DNA of 64,000 nucleotides from Campylobacter concisus (GTDB lineage Bacteria; Campylobacterota; Campylobacteria; Campylobacterales; Campylobacteraceae): assembly GCF_003048875.2 (NCBI RefSeq), contig NZ_CP049264.1, positions 1,736,001 to 1,800,000 on the forward strand, given 5' to 3'. Positions 38,691-47,363 of the stretch are shown here, piece by piece. The translations under genes and the position numbers were made by a program. How positions within the stretch are numbered: the stretch's first letter is position 1; the number at the start of each line of letters is the position of its first letter. The notes beneath the pieces were generated by a model. The model worked only from the letters and a program-made list of their open reading frames with translations. It had not been told where the DNA came from and searched no databases.

Positions 38691-38788
38691 TGGCGAGAGG
38701 ATGAGAGAATCGAACTCCCCACCAGACGGTCAACCGCCCAGTCATCGGGTTTGAAGCCCATGAGCATCACCAGATTACTTTATCCTCC
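38691..38788 (-). tRNA. selC: tRNA-Sec (anticodon UCA)
   Basis: A long tRNA on the minus strand. The anticodon loop CTTCAAA with a GGGC/GCCC-type stem gives anticodon TCA at 38752-38754. A T-arm GGGAG-TTCGATT-CTCTC and a long variable arm (about 9 bp around TTGA) are present; these features define tRNA-Sec. CCA is encoded (38691-38693) and the discriminator is G. The acceptor stem pairs over 7 bp (GGAGGAT with ATCCTCT), but the eighth pair expected for bacterial tRNA-Sec is a C-C mismatch. The organism thus probably makes selenoproteins such as formate dehydrogenase; selA and selB are not in the window. Confidence 0.92.
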
Positions 38789-38863
38789 GTGCGTGTTATT
38801 TTAGCAGATTTAGATAAATTTTAGCCCATTTTCTATAAACTTTTTAAAATTACAAAAGGATTT

Positions 38864-39439
38864 ATGATTTCTAAATTTAGCGTTTTTGCATTTTTGGTCT
38901 TATTTTTTAGCTCTTGCTCCTCAGTCCTCACCCCAGCAACAGCGCCGCTAAATGTATATGACGCATACTCCATTTCTCGCGATAAACGCGGCATCTACTC
39001 GATCTCTCGTGATAAATTTATCCAAAGCAAGCTACAAAGCAAAATTTTGTTTTCAAAAGGGCTCAGCAACATCGACATCGAGATAGAGGTCTTTTACGGC
39101 GATGCCTATCTCATAGGGCTTGTTGATAGCAAAGAGCTAGGAGATAAGCTAGTTGAGCTTGCCAAAAGCACGGACGGAGTGCGAAAAATTTACACCTATC
39201 TTAGGGTAAAAAAGAGCGAGTATCCGTGCGATAGCCTAAGCATTCTTGCAAATTTAAAGCAAAATCTATTCAAAGATAGCGTCGTTGAGGGCACAAATGT
39301 GCGTGTTAGCATCGTTGGCTGTGACGTTGTTTTTAGCGGTGTGGTAGATAGCATCGAGCAAGAAAAGCACGCCATTTGGTACGCTAAGCACATTGATGGC
39401 GTGGCTGATGTCTATTCGTTTATCAAAGTTATCAAATAA
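38864..39439 (+). CDS. BON-domain lipoprotein (DolP/OsmY-like)
   Basis: A 191-aa lipoprotein with lipobox FFSSC and lipidated C18. Two BON-type domains appear: one with IQSKLQSKILFSKGLSNIDI...GLVDSKELGDKLVELAKS, and a second with VVFSGVVDSIEQEKHAIWYA. BON proteins bind phospholipid and guard outer-membrane integrity (DolP in E. coli). It converges with the Mla/RND gene set, whose job is also outer-membrane lipid homeostasis. AAAGGA precedes the ATG. Confidence 0.82.
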   Translation: MISKFSVFAFLVLFFSSCSSVLTPATAPLNVYDAYSISRDKRGIYSISRDKFIQSKLQSKILFSKGLSNIDIEIEVFYGDAYLIGLVDSKELGDKLVELAKSTDGVRKIYTYLRVKKSEYPCDSLSILANLKQNLFKDSVVEGTNVRVSIVGCDVVFSGVVDSIEQEKHAIWYAKHIDGVADVYSFIKVIK

Positions 39440-39441
39440 AT

Positions 39442-41892
39442 TTATACCTCGCGCTTTTTCACAAAGCTTGCTATCAGACTTGGCAAGATGATGAGCGCAC
39501 CAAGCAGCATAAATACCATAACAAGATCAGTTAGCAAGCCAAAATAAATTGTCGGTATAAAGTTGCTAGTTATCATCACGCTAAAGCCAAGGAAAATGGT
39601 AAATGAGGTGTAATACATCGCGTATCCGATGCTAGCGTGTGCAGCCTTGATGCTCTCAAAAACGTCCTTTGTAAGCAGCTCCTCTTTGAAGCGGTGGATG
39701 TAGTGGATGATATCATCAACGCCGATACCTATACTAATGGCCGCTATCGTAATGCTCATCACATCAAGCGGTATGCCAAAAAATCCCATCACGCCAAAGA
39801 GCGTGCAAAGCGGGATCAAATTTGAAACAATGGCGATGGTTGCTAGCTTGATACTTCTAAAAACAAAGCAAAATATGACAAAAAGTATCGCAACCGTTAG
39901 TCCAAATGTATCAACCTGCGAGCTAAGTAAATTTTGAAGCATGTTATTATAAAGCACCATCATGCCGACAACTTCGATGCTTACGTTATCGTTTTTGGTT
40001 AGCTCTGCAAGCCCTTCTCTAAGCTCTTTTAGAAATAAATTTCGTCTAAGCTTTGGATCGCTATCAACGATCCTTAGGCTAAATCTAAGCTCGTCGTTTT
40101 CGACGCTTACATAAGGATTTAACAAGATATTTTTATACTCAAGTGGTAGCTTCTCATACATCGCAGCTAGCAAAAAATCATCACTAACGCCGTTATTTAG
40201 CTCTTTTATCGCCTTTATAAGCGTTGCAAGCGAGCTTACGTTGCCTACAAATTTTTGCTGCATCAAATGGTCGTGAATTTTCTCTGCAACTCTTGTGTGG
40301 TAGCTGTTAAACCAGTATTTCGCACTCTTTGCGTCGTTTTCAAATTCACTCTCAAAGTCATCTTTTTCATCAGTTTTTTCTTGTTTTGGCTCGCTCTCTT
40401 TAAATTTCACTATCACATCAACTGGGATCGTGCCGCCAAGCTTTGTGTCGATGACCTGCATGCCTTGGCGGATCTGCGTGCTCTCTTTAAAGTAGCCAAT
40501 GAAGCTGTTTTCGACCTTTATCTTACTGATGCCATAAACGCCAAAGCAGACAACAAGCACGCAAACTGCGTAGATGATCTTTCTTGAGTTTAGGGCTAAA
40601 TTTGCGCAGTATTTTGTAAATTTAAAGCTATTTTCAAATGTCCTAACAGGAGCAAGCTTCTTTAAATTTACATTTATCGCGCCAAATAGCAAAAACGCAA
40701 GCACAAGTGAAACGCTAATGCCAGCACTCATCATAATGCCAAGCATGATAACTGGCTTTATATCGGCACTCATTAGTGAGCTAAAGCCAATGACTGTTGT
40801 AAATATCGCCCAAAAAGATGGAGAAAATTTGTCACGAAGTGTCAGATAGATGAGCTGATTTTGGCTGTATTTTGGGTGCCTTGCGTAAAATTCTCTGTAG
40901 CTAACGACTAGGTGAATGACTGTTGAAATGGTGATAATTAGCTGAAGTGCGATGTAGTTTGAGCTAATGACCGTCACTTCCCAGCCAAACATACCAAAAA
41001 TCCCAGTCGTAAAAATGGCACTTACCGCGCAGATAAACATCGGCAAGACGATCCATCTAATCTGCCTGAAAAATAGCCACAAACTAAAGCTAAGAAGCGC
41101 TAAAACGCTTAGCCCATAAACCAAAAGATCGCTCTTTATAAAGCCTATCATATCATCAGCGATCATGTTTGCGCCGCCTAAAAAGAGCTCATCGTTTGCG
41201 TTAAATTTAGCGATGGCTGCCTTTATGGCTTCAAGGTTTTTGTGATCGCTCTTTCTAAGCTCATCTCGGTAAGCTTTAAACTCCGCTAAAAGCGCTTTAA
41301 ATTTCTCTTTTTCAGCCTGCGTGATAGTGCCGTTTGACTCTTTTTGGCTAAGTAAATTTCGCTCATTTAAAAGCTCGTTAAATTTATCATCTTGCTTTAA
41401 ATTTAGTGCGATAGCTGTGGTTTTTAGATCTTTGCTTATCAAATTTCCGCTATAAATGGGACTTTTTGCAAACTCAAGCTTTGCTTTTGAGATATTTATA
41501 TCTTTATCACTTAGTGTTGGAGTGTGATCTAAGATGCCTGTAACGCCACCTTTTACGCTATTTAGAAGTGGCACATTTAAGATAGAGATGACGCTGCTAA
41601 CCATATCGTTTTTGGCTAGCTCGCCACTCAAATTTTTAATAAGCTCTAAATTTTTAGGTAAAAAAAGATCATCTTTTGGGGTGAAAGCAACCACCAAAAG
41701 CCCTGGCGAGTCGTAGCGCTTTGCGATCTGCCTATAGGCTTTTAGATCTGGATCATGCTCAAGCAGCAAGGTCTCAGCCGAAGCATCGATGCTAAGCTTT
41801 GTGCTAAGGCAGCCAAAAACAACACTTAAAAGCAGGACAAGCGCGATAACAAGCTTATTTTTGGCAATGATAAATTTAAAAATTTGTCGCAT
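39442..41892 (-). CDS. RND/MMPL-family transporter linked to the Mla lipid system
   Basis: An 816-aa inner-membrane RND-superfamily (MMPL/HpnN-type) transporter with two repeats of one plus five membrane helices and two large periplasmic loops. It begins IFKFIIAKNKLVIALVLLLS and shows the sterol-sensing-like clusters SITIAAISIGIGVDDIIHYI and ISTVIHLVVSYREF. It follows mlaC and mlaA, so the set probably moves phospholipids between the two membranes; C. jejuni has the same trio (Cj1371-Cj1373). One PglB sequon (E-S-N-G-T) lies in the first periplasmic loop. It overlaps mlaC by one base. Confidence 0.88.
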   Translation of the reverse strand: MRQIFKFIIAKNKLVIALVLLLSVVFGCLSTKLSIDASAETLLLEHDPDLKAYRQIAKRYDSPGLLVVAFTPKDDLFLPKNLELIKNLSGELAKNDMVSSVISILNVPLLNSVKGGVTGILDHTPTLSDKDINISKAKLEFAKSPIYSGNLISKDLKTTAIALNLKQDDKFNELLNERNLLSQKESNGTITQAEKEKFKALLAEFKAYRDELRKSDHKNLEAIKAAIAKFNANDELFLGGANMIADDMIGFIKSDLLVYGLSVLALLSFSLWLFFRQIRWIVLPMFICAVSAIFTTGIFGMFGWEVTVISSNYIALQLIITISTVIHLVVSYREFYARHPKYSQNQLIYLTLRDKFSPSFWAIFTTVIGFSSLMSADIKPVIMLGIMMSAGISVSLVLAFLLFGAINVNLKKLAPVRTFENSFKFTKYCANLALNSRKIIYAVCVLVVCFGVYGISKIKVENSFIGYFKESTQIRQGMQVIDTKLGGTIPVDVIVKFKESEPKQEKTDEKDDFESEFENDAKSAKYWFNSYHTRVAEKIHDHLMQQKFVGNVSSLATLIKAIKELNNGVSDDFLLAAMYEKLPLEYKNILLNPYVSVENDELRFSLRIVDSDPKLRRNLFLKELREGLAELTKNDNVSIEVVGMMVLYNNMLQNLLSSQVDTFGLTVAILFVIFCFVFRSIKLATIAIVSNLIPLCTLFGVMGFFGIPLDVMSITIAAISIGIGVDDIIHYIHRFKEELLTKDVFESIKAAHASIGYAMYYTSFTIFLGFSVMITSNFIPTIYFGLLTDLVMVFMLLGALIILPSLIASFVKKREV

Positions 41893-42494
41893 TAAGGATT
41901 AGTTTTGTTTTGATCAGGCAAAACCGCTTCGTTTAGTTTTTGTAAAAGCGTATTAAAATCGCCATTGTTTAGCACGTCGCCAAACTGACTTCTATAAGTT
42001 TGAATGATGCTCACACCAACGATATCAAGGTCGTAAATGAGCCAGCCACGCTCTTTTGCATCGTAAAATTTATAGACAAATTCATAGTTTTTGCCGTCAT
42101 TTAGAAGCTCTGATGTGAGCCAGTATCTATTTTTTTGAGGCTCACTCTCTCCAGTGATGTGGATCTGTTGGTCTTTGTAGCCTAAGAGTTTATTTATGTA
42201 TGAGCTTTTTAGCTTTTGCTCAAATGCTGCGTCAAATTTAGCTTGCTCGTCAGCACTTAGGCTGTTGTAGCGTTTGCCAAGGCTGATCTTTGCCATTTGT
42301 TTGTAGTCAAATAGTGGATCAAGCAGAGCAAAAATCTCTTTTGTCTTTGCATTGTTATCTAAATTTGTATTTTTTAAAATTTCAATCACCTTTGTTGTTT
42401 TTGCCTCTATCTCAGGCTTTATCTGCTCTTTTGAGAGGGCAAAAAGGCTAGTCGCTAAAAGTAAAATCGCTGCAAGAGCTTTTAAAATTTTCAT
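41892..42494 (-). CDS. mlaC: MlaC-like periplasmic phospholipid carrier
   Basis: A 200-aa protein of the MlaC/Ttg2D family with a signal peptide (about 1-19). Family markers are IFALLDPLFDYKQMAKISLGKRYNSLS (given here in part only) and GWLIYDLDIVGVSIIQTYRSQF. It shuttles phospholipids across the periplasm between MlaA and an inner-membrane transporter; here the neighbouring RND protein would be that partner, since no MlaFEDB genes are present. It starts 2 nt after the mlaA stop. Confidence 0.92.
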   Translation of the reverse strand: MKILKALAAILLLATSLFALSKEQIKPEIEAKTTKVIEILKNTNLDNNAKTKEIFALLDPLFDYKQMAKISLGKRYNSLSADEQAKFDAAFEQKLKSSYINKLLGYKDQQIHITGESEPQKNRYWLTSELLNDGKNYEFVYKFYDAKERGWLIYDLDIVGVSIIQTYRSQFGDVLNNGDFNTLLQKLNEAVLPDQNKTNP

Positions 42495-42496
42495 AC

Positions 42497-43210
42497 TTAC
42501 TCCTTGATAAGTTTGTCGCGTCTTTGCTCGTAAGCATCGCGTAAAAATGGATATAGATCGATCGCGTCTTTGCGTAGTTTTTCATAAGCAGTTGGGTCTT
42601 GTGAAAAGCTGTTAAACGCCCTATATGACTTGATGCCAGCCGATAAAAGCATAGGATCAACGTAGCTGATAGGATCAGCAAAATAGTCTCCAACTAGGCC
42701 TCCAGTATCTCTTAAATTTGATGGTCCAAGCAAAGGCCAAACGATGTGAAAGCCGCTTCCTAGCCCCCAGTAGCCAAGGGTTTGTCCAAAGTCCTCGTTG
42801 TGAGCCTTTAGATCATAGTATTTTGCCCCGTCCGTTAGCCCTCCAAAGCCAATTATTGTATTTGCCAAAAAGCGCAAAGTCTCCTCGCCGGCGTTTTGAA
42901 ATTTAAACTGAAGCAAGTTATTTACAAAACGCACTGGGAAAAGGAGGTTGTCAAAGAAATTTGCAACCATCGTCCTAGCCGTAGCTGGCACGACATAAGC
43001 GTAGCCTTTTGCCACTGGAGTTAGCATGTTTATGTAGATAAAGTCATTTACATTTGTCATCACTCTGTTATAGCCACTAAGCGGGTCAAAAACATCTTTT
43101 TTTGCTTCAAATTCAACGTCAAAATCATCTTTTTCACTGTTTGCGTTCAGGTCAGCACTTGCACAGGCTAAAAGCAGGCTACAAAAGATAGCGAGCAAAA
43201 ATTTCATCAT
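42497..43210 (-). CDS. mlaA: MlaA/VacJ outer-membrane lipoprotein
   Basis: A 237-aa lipoprotein with lipobox LLLAC and lipidated C16. The MlaA core is clear: DPLSGYNRVMTNVNDFIYIN, RFVNNLLQFKFQNAGEETLRFLANTIIGFGG (partial), EDFGQTLGYWGLGSGFHIVWPLLGPSNLRD. It forms a doughnut-shaped channel that removes mislocalised phospholipids from the outer leaflet. It is the first gene of the mlaA-mlaC-RND operon, divergent from modE. Confidence 0.93.
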   Translation of the reverse strand: MMKFLLAIFCSLLLACASADLNANSEKDDFDVEFEAKKDVFDPLSGYNRVMTNVNDFIYINMLTPVAKGYAYVVPATARTMVANFFDNLLFPVRFVNNLLQFKFQNAGEETLRFLANTIIGFGGLTDGAKYYDLKAHNEDFGQTLGYWGLGSGFHIVWPLLGPSNLRDTGGLVGDYFADPISYVDPMLLSAGIKSYRAFNSFSQDPTAYEKLRKDAIDLYPFLRDAYEQRRDKLIKE

Positions 43211-43318
43211 AAAACCTTAAAATTTATTTATAAAACACAGCTTGATTTTATCCTCTTGAAACTTTACAAGAAATTAAAGAAAATTTGTAATTTTAAGCTT
43301 GTGAATTAATATAATTAG

Positions 43319-43347
43319 ATATACTTTGCAAATTATTATTATATATT
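43319..43347. promoter_or_regulatory. AT-rich candidate ModE-type operator before modE
   Basis: ATATACT (43319-43325) and ATATATT (43341-43347) flank the likely modE promoter. The same 7-mers occur before the second modA-like gene (16081-16097), with different spacing. Autoregulation by ModE would be expected from the family. Confidence 0.2.
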
Positions 43348-43361
43348 TAGAGGTTAAAATC

Positions 43362-44144
43362 TTGAAAGCAGATATAAATTTAGAGCTATTTCTAGGCGAA
43401 GATACGCAGGTTTTGGCAAAGCATATAGCGCTACTTAAGGCGATAAAAGAGACAAAAAGTATCACAAAAGCGGCTGAGGTTGTCGGCATATCATATAAAA
43501 ACGCTTGGGACTGCTTAGATACGATAAATAACAAAAGCAGCAAGCCTCTCATCATAAGAGCTGATGGCAACAAGAAAAATAGCGGTTCAGAGCTTAGCCC
43601 ATACGCCAAAAAACTGATAAAAATTTACGACGCCATCCTTGAGACGCAAAAGGACTTTTTACAAAAAATTTGCCAAAAGGTTGATTTTGAAGATGTTGAT
43701 ATCATAAATTTACAAAGAATGAGTATGAATTTAAGTGCGAGAAACCAGCTCTCATGCGAGATCGTCAGCATAAACAGAGGTGCTGTAAATTCTGAGATCA
43801 CCGCAAAGCTAAGCAATGGAAACACGCTTGAAGCGACTATAACAGTTGAGAGCGAGAAAAATTTAGGCCTAAAAGTGGGTCAAAAGGTAGTTTTCATCTT
43901 TAAAGCGCCCTCTGTCATCCTTGCAAAAGATCTTGATATAAAAATAAGCACTAAAAATCAGCTAAAAGGCGAGGTCATCGAGGCAAAGATAGGCGCTGTA
44001 AATGCCGAGGTCACGCTAAAACTAAGCGACGAGCAAACTTTAACTGCCATCATCACAAAAGATAGCGCGATGGATATGCAAATAGGCGTTGGTGACACGC
44101 TTTTAGCCATAGTTAAATCATCTCAAATCATTATAGGAGTATAA
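43362..44144 (+). CDS. modE: ModE-type molybdate-responsive transcriptional regulator
   Basis: A 260-aa regulator with an N-terminal winged helix-turn-helix (IKETKSITKAAEVVGISYKN) and two C-terminal TOBE/Mop domains (about 120-190 and 195-260), the full-length ModE layout that binds molybdate or tungstate. The start is taken as TTG at 43362, because AGAGG sits eight bases upstream and this leaves a normal N-terminus; the earlier TTG at 43326 has no RBS. It heads the modE-modA-mop-modC-modB operon and probably represses molybdate uptake when the anion is plentiful. Confidence 0.9.
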   Translation: MKADINLELFLGEDTQVLAKHIALLKAIKETKSITKAAEVVGISYKNAWDCLDTINNKSSKPLIIRADGNKKNSGSELSPYAKKLIKIYDAILETQKDFLQKICQKVDFEDVDIINLQRMSMNLSARNQLSCEIVSINRGAVNSEITAKLSNGNTLEATITVESEKNLGLKVGQKVVFIFKAPSVILAKDLDIKISTKNQLKGEVIEAKIGAVNAEVTLKLSDEQTLTAIITKDSAMDMQIGVGDTLLAIVKSSQIIIGV

Positions 44145-44900
44145 ATGAAAAAGGTTTTTAAATTTCTATGTGTGGCAGCTCTGCTTGCCATAAACGCACT
44201 TGGCGCAGAGGTAAATGTCTATGCCGCAGCAAACACGACTTATGCGTTTCCTGAGCTTATAAAAGAGTTTAATAAGCTTCATCCAGACGCCAAGATCAAC
44301 CTAACTCTTGGCGCAAGCGGTGGCCTTGTCACGCAGATACAAAACTCAGCTCCAGCTGATATCTTCATGGCTGCCGATATGGGCTTTGCGCAAAAGGCAT
44401 ACGACACAGGCTTTGCAGTGGCTGCGCCAAAAGTTTATGCACAAGGCGCTTTGGCGATCTTTTCTATAAGAGACGTGGACTTTAAAAAGGGCATCGAAGT
44501 GGTTCGTGGCTTAAAAGCGATCTCGGTAGCAAACCCAGAGACCGCACCTTACGGCAAGGCTAGTATCGAGGCTCTTAAAAATGCAAAACTTTATGACGAA
44601 GTAGAGAAAAACATCGTCTATGCTCAAAAAATTTCTGAGACACTTTCTCAAGCATTGAGCGCTTCAGATGTTGGATTTATCGCTGCTAGTGCATTATTTG
44701 ACAAAAAAATGGAAAAATACAAAGAGGGCACTAACTACATCTTCGTGCCTCAAGAGCTCTACACTCCGATCGATCAAGGCATAGTGCTCTTAAAACATGC
44801 TGATGGCAACGCTGATGCGAAGGCATTTTATGAGTTTATCTTGGGCGAAAAGGCAAGAGAAATTTTCAAGAAATTTGGTTATAACGTCCCAGCTAAATGA
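44145..44900 (+). CDS. modA: Molybdate-binding periplasmic protein ModA
   Basis: A 251-aa periplasmic binding protein. The signal peptide ends at about residue 20 (ALGAE), followed by VNVYAAANTTYAFPELIKEF and NLTLGASGGLVTQI, the ModA ligand loops that hold the oxyanion by main-chain and hydroxyl contacts. SVANPETAPYGKASIEALK and DVGFIAASALF are also family hallmarks. It starts directly after the modE stop and its stop overlaps the mop gene. Confidence 0.95.
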   Translation: MKKVFKFLCVAALLAINALGAEVNVYAAANTTYAFPELIKEFNKLHPDAKINLTLGASGGLVTQIQNSAPADIFMAADMGFAQKAYDTGFAVAAPKVYAQGALAIFSIRDVDFKKGIEVVRGLKAISVANPETAPYGKASIEALKNAKLYDEVEKNIVYAQKISETLSQALSASDVGFIAASALFDKKMEKYKEGTNYIFVPQELYTPIDQGIVLLKHADGNADAKAFYEFILGEKAREIFKKFGYNVPAK

Positions 44901-45286
44901 TAAGAGCAAAGATCGTTCAAATTTCTTCTAAAGATGGCGTCAGTTTTTTTGAGCTTGAGTGCCTAAATTTAGGGACAAATTTATATATGCTAGCCTTAAA
45001 TGAGGCTAGCAAATTTGCTCTAAATGATGAGGTGAGCTTAAATTTCAAAAGTTCAGATATCATCTTATCAAGGCTTAGACTTGAGGCTAGTTCGCTTGAA
45101 AATGAGCTAAAATGCGAGGTTGCTAGCATAAATCACGGCGAAATTTTAAGCATCGTTAGCCTAAAGTGTGAGCAGTTTTTCTTTGAAGCGATCATCTCAG
45201 ATCACGCTCTAAAAGGGCTAAATTTAGCGGTAGGCGAGCAGGTTTTTGCCTACGTTAAATCAACAAGTATCCACGTAAGCGCTTAA
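44897..45286 (+). CDS. Molybdenum-pterin-binding (TOBE/Mop-like) protein
   Basis: A 129-aa cytoplasmic protein with two Mop-like segments. The second (about 67-129; ENELKCEVASINHGEILSIV and LNLAVGEQVFAYVKSTSIHV) fits the molbindin pattern well; the first (1-57) is degenerate. Such proteins store molybdate or tungstate. In C. jejuni a similar gene (Cj0302c) lies in the mod cluster. It overlaps the modA stop by 4 nt, and modC follows after 2 nt. A hairpin-forming GCTAGCCT/AGGCTAGC lies within the coding sequence. Confidence 0.82.
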   Translation: MIRAKIVQISSKDGVSFFELECLNLGTNLYMLALNEASKFALNDEVSLNFKSSDIILSRLRLEASSLENELKCEVASINHGEILSIVSLKCEQFFFEAIISDHALKGLNLAVGEQVFAYVKSTSIHVSA

Positions 45287-45288
45287 AA

Positions 45289-46146
45289 ATGATAGAAATT
45301 TCATGCAAAAAAGAGCTAAATGGCGGGGGCGGTAAATTTATACTTGAGGCCGAGCTTGCCTTTGAAAGTGGCGAGTTTGTCGCACTTTATGGAGCAAGTG
45401 GCGGAGGTAAAACAACGATTTTAAGGCTTATCGCTGGCTTTGAAGTCCCGCAATGTGGCGTCATAAAGGTTGGAGATAAGATATTTTTTGACGAAAAGAC
45501 AAATTTAGCCCCGCAAAAGCGAAATATCGGCTTTTTGTTTCAAGACTACGCCCTTTTTGAAAATATGAACGTCTTTAAAAATTTGCTTTTTGCAAATAAT
45601 GATAAAAATTTAGCAAACAAACTACTTGAAATTTGCGAGCTAAAGAGCCTAAAAAACGCGAAAATTAGCACCCTCTCAGGTGGTCAAAAGCAGCGCGTGG
45701 CACTCGCTCGTGCGGTGATGAGAAAGCCAGAAATTTTACTGCTAGATGAGCCACTAAGCGCCCTAGATAACGCCATGCGCGAGAAGCTGCAAGACTATTT
45801 GCTAGCACTTCACGATGAGTTTAAGATGAGTGTTATATTAGTAAGTCACGACATAGCTGAAATTTACAAGCTTTGCAGCAAGGTTTTTGTCCTTGAAAAT
45901 GGCAAAATTTCAAGGTCTGGCAGTGCGAGCGAGATATTTTTAAAAAGTGCTGGATCGCAGAAATTTGCATTTAACGCTAAGGTCTTAGAGATCAAAAAAC
46001 GTGACGCTATTTTTGTAGCAAATGTGCTAATAAACCGCCAAATTTGCGAGGTCGTGCTAAGTAGCGCAGAAGCTAGTGGGCTAAGAGCTGGTGACACGGT
46101 GGTGGTTAGTACAAAAGCCTTTGGCGTAAATTTGGTAAAAGCATGA
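45289..46146 (+). CDS. modC: Molybdate ABC transporter ATPase ModC
   Basis: A 285-aa ABC ATPase. Walker A is GASGGGKTT, Q-loop LFQDYALF, signature LSGGQKQRVALARA, Walker B EILLLDEPLSALD, and the H-loop VSHDIAE. A C-terminal TOBE domain (about 220-285) is present as in ModC. It energises ModB and might also serve the orphan modAB-like pair at 14675-16041. Its stop overlaps the modB ATG (ATGA). Confidence 0.93.
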   Translation: MIEISCKKELNGGGGKFILEAELAFESGEFVALYGASGGGKTTILRLIAGFEVPQCGVIKVGDKIFFDEKTNLAPQKRNIGFLFQDYALFENMNVFKNLLFANNDKNLANKLLEICELKSLKNAKISTLSGGQKQRVALARAVMRKPEILLLDEPLSALDNAMREKLQDYLLALHDEFKMSVILVSHDIAEIYKLCSKVFVLENGKISRSGSASEIFLKSAGSQKFAFNAKVLEIKKRDAIFVANVLINRQICEVVLSSAEASGLRAGDTVVVSTKAFGVNLVKA

Positions 46147-46820
46147 TGAACGAGCTAGCAAATATTGATTTCGAGCCGTTTTGGCTCTCGCTAAAACTCT
46201 CTTTTATCACGACCTTTATCCTATTTTTCTTCTGCGTAGGGCTTGCTTACTTTATGTCGCAAAAGAAATTCTTTGGTAAGGCATTTTTAGAGTCCATCAT
46301 CTCGCTGCCTTTGGTGCTGCCACCAAGCGTTCTTGGCTTTTATCTGCTCATTTTTCTCTCGCCTTACTCATTTTTTGGCAAATTTATCGAAGAGCTCTTT
46401 GGCGTGAGGCTAGTTTTTAACTTCACGGGCCTTGTTGTAGCAAGCTGCATCTACTCGCTGCCATTTATGTTTGGGCCTATTTATGCTGGGCTAAATAGCC
46501 TAAAAAAGAGCCTTTTTGAGGCGAGCTACAGCCTTGGAAAAAGCAAGCTCACGACCATTTTTAGAGTGATCTTGCCAAGTATCAGATCAAACTTACTAAC
46601 CGCGATCGTTGTTAGTTTTGCTCATACGATGGGCGAGTTTGGCGTGGTTTTGATGATAGGTGGCAGCGTGGCTGGCGAGAGCAAGGTCGCTAGTATCGCG
46701 ATATTTGAGGCGGTTGAGATGCTTGACTATACCAAAGCTCACATCTACGCTCTTTTGATGCTAATAATCAGCTTTTTCGTCCTTTTTATCGTCTATTTTT
46801 TAAATTCTAAAAAAGCTTAA
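46143..46820 (+). CDS. modB: Molybdate ABC transporter permease ModB
   Basis: A 225-aa permease with about five or six membrane segments. The ModB features are SLPLVLPPSVLGFYLLIFLS, the EAA loop FEASYSLGKSKLTTIFRVILPS (in part), and AHTMGEFGVVLMIGGSVAGESKV. It pairs with ModC and ModA. The start is ATG 46143 overlapping the modC stop; a second ATG follows at once. Gene order here (modC before modB) is swapped compared with the C. jejuni cluster. Confidence 0.93.
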   Translation: MMNELANIDFEPFWLSLKLSFITTFILFFFCVGLAYFMSQKKFFGKAFLESIISLPLVLPPSVLGFYLLIFLSPYSFFGKFIEELFGVRLVFNFTGLVVASCIYSLPFMFGPIYAGLNSLKKSLFEASYSLGKSKLTTIFRVILPSIRSNLLTAIVVSFAHTMGEFGVVLMIGGSVAGESKVASIAIFEAVEMLDYTKAHIYALLMLIISFFVLFIVYFLNSKKA

Positions 46821-46825
46821 AGATA

Positions 46826-46831
46826 TATAAT
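46826..46831 (+). promoter_or_regulatory. -10 box before the peroxiredoxin-like gene
   Basis: TATAAT lies 26 nt before the ATG at 46857, within ATATATAATAG, and AAAGGA is in the right place for an RBS. It separates this gene from the mod operon. Confidence 0.55.
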
Positions 46832-46856
46832 AGATAAAATTTTTAAAGGACAAAAC

Positions 46857-47354
46857 ATGATAAAAGTGCCTACAAGCATCTATTTAAGGACTTTAGACGG
46901 TAAAGAATTTGACTTTTCAGCCTTTGCAAGGACCCACGACTGTGTAGTTTTTATCTATCCAAAGATAGGTGAGGACTTTGAGCTTTTAAGCGAGCAGCTG
47001 CAAATGACTGCTGGCATGAAGGGCTGCACGAAGCAAGCGATAAACTACAAAAAACTTCTTAAAGAATTTAACGATCTTGGCTTTATGGTAGTAGCTATTG
47101 GCTCCCAAGATATCGCAGCTCAGAAGAAATTTGAAGAAGAGACCGCAACTGGCGTGATGTTTTTAAACGATAGCGAGTTTATGCTAGAGCGCGCACTTGA
47201 ACTACCGGTATTTGCAGCTTCAAATGGGCATAAATTTTACTTTCGTCAAACACTTATCATAAAAGGTGGCAATATAAGGCGCGCATATATCGTTGATGAA
47301 CCTGAAAACGACGCTAAAAATATGCTGGAGAAGATAAAAAACGAAGACTACTAA
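46857..47354 (+). CDS. Peroxiredoxin-like (redoxin-fold) protein with altered active-site motif
   Basis: A 165-aa thioredoxin-fold protein of the AhpC/TSA-redoxin group. The putative active-site cysteine is C57 in TAGMKGCTKQAINYKKLLKE; the normal PrxQ motif (TPGCT) has an insertion and lacks the proline next to the Gly-Cys. There is no resolving cysteine five residues later; C29 is the only other cysteine nearby. Later parts (FMVVAIGSQD, FYFRQTLIIKGGNIRRAY) fit a redoxin. It has its own promoter, and a methyltransferase gene follows 9 nt later. Confidence 0.65.
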   Translation: MIKVPTSIYLRTLDGKEFDFSAFARTHDCVVFIYPKIGEDFELLSEQLQMTAGMKGCTKQAINYKKLLKEFNDLGFMVVAIGSQDIAAQKKFEEETATGVMFLNDSEFMLERALELPVFAASNGHKFYFRQTLIIKGGNIRRAYIVDEPENDAKNMLEKIKNEDY

Positions 47355-47363
47355 GGATAGAAA

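Noticed and set aside
44989-45010. Hairpin GCTAGCCT / AGGCTAGC inside the Mop-like gene
   Set aside because: It lies within good coding sequence (LALNEASK), without a U tract; most likely chance, though attenuation cannot be fully excluded.
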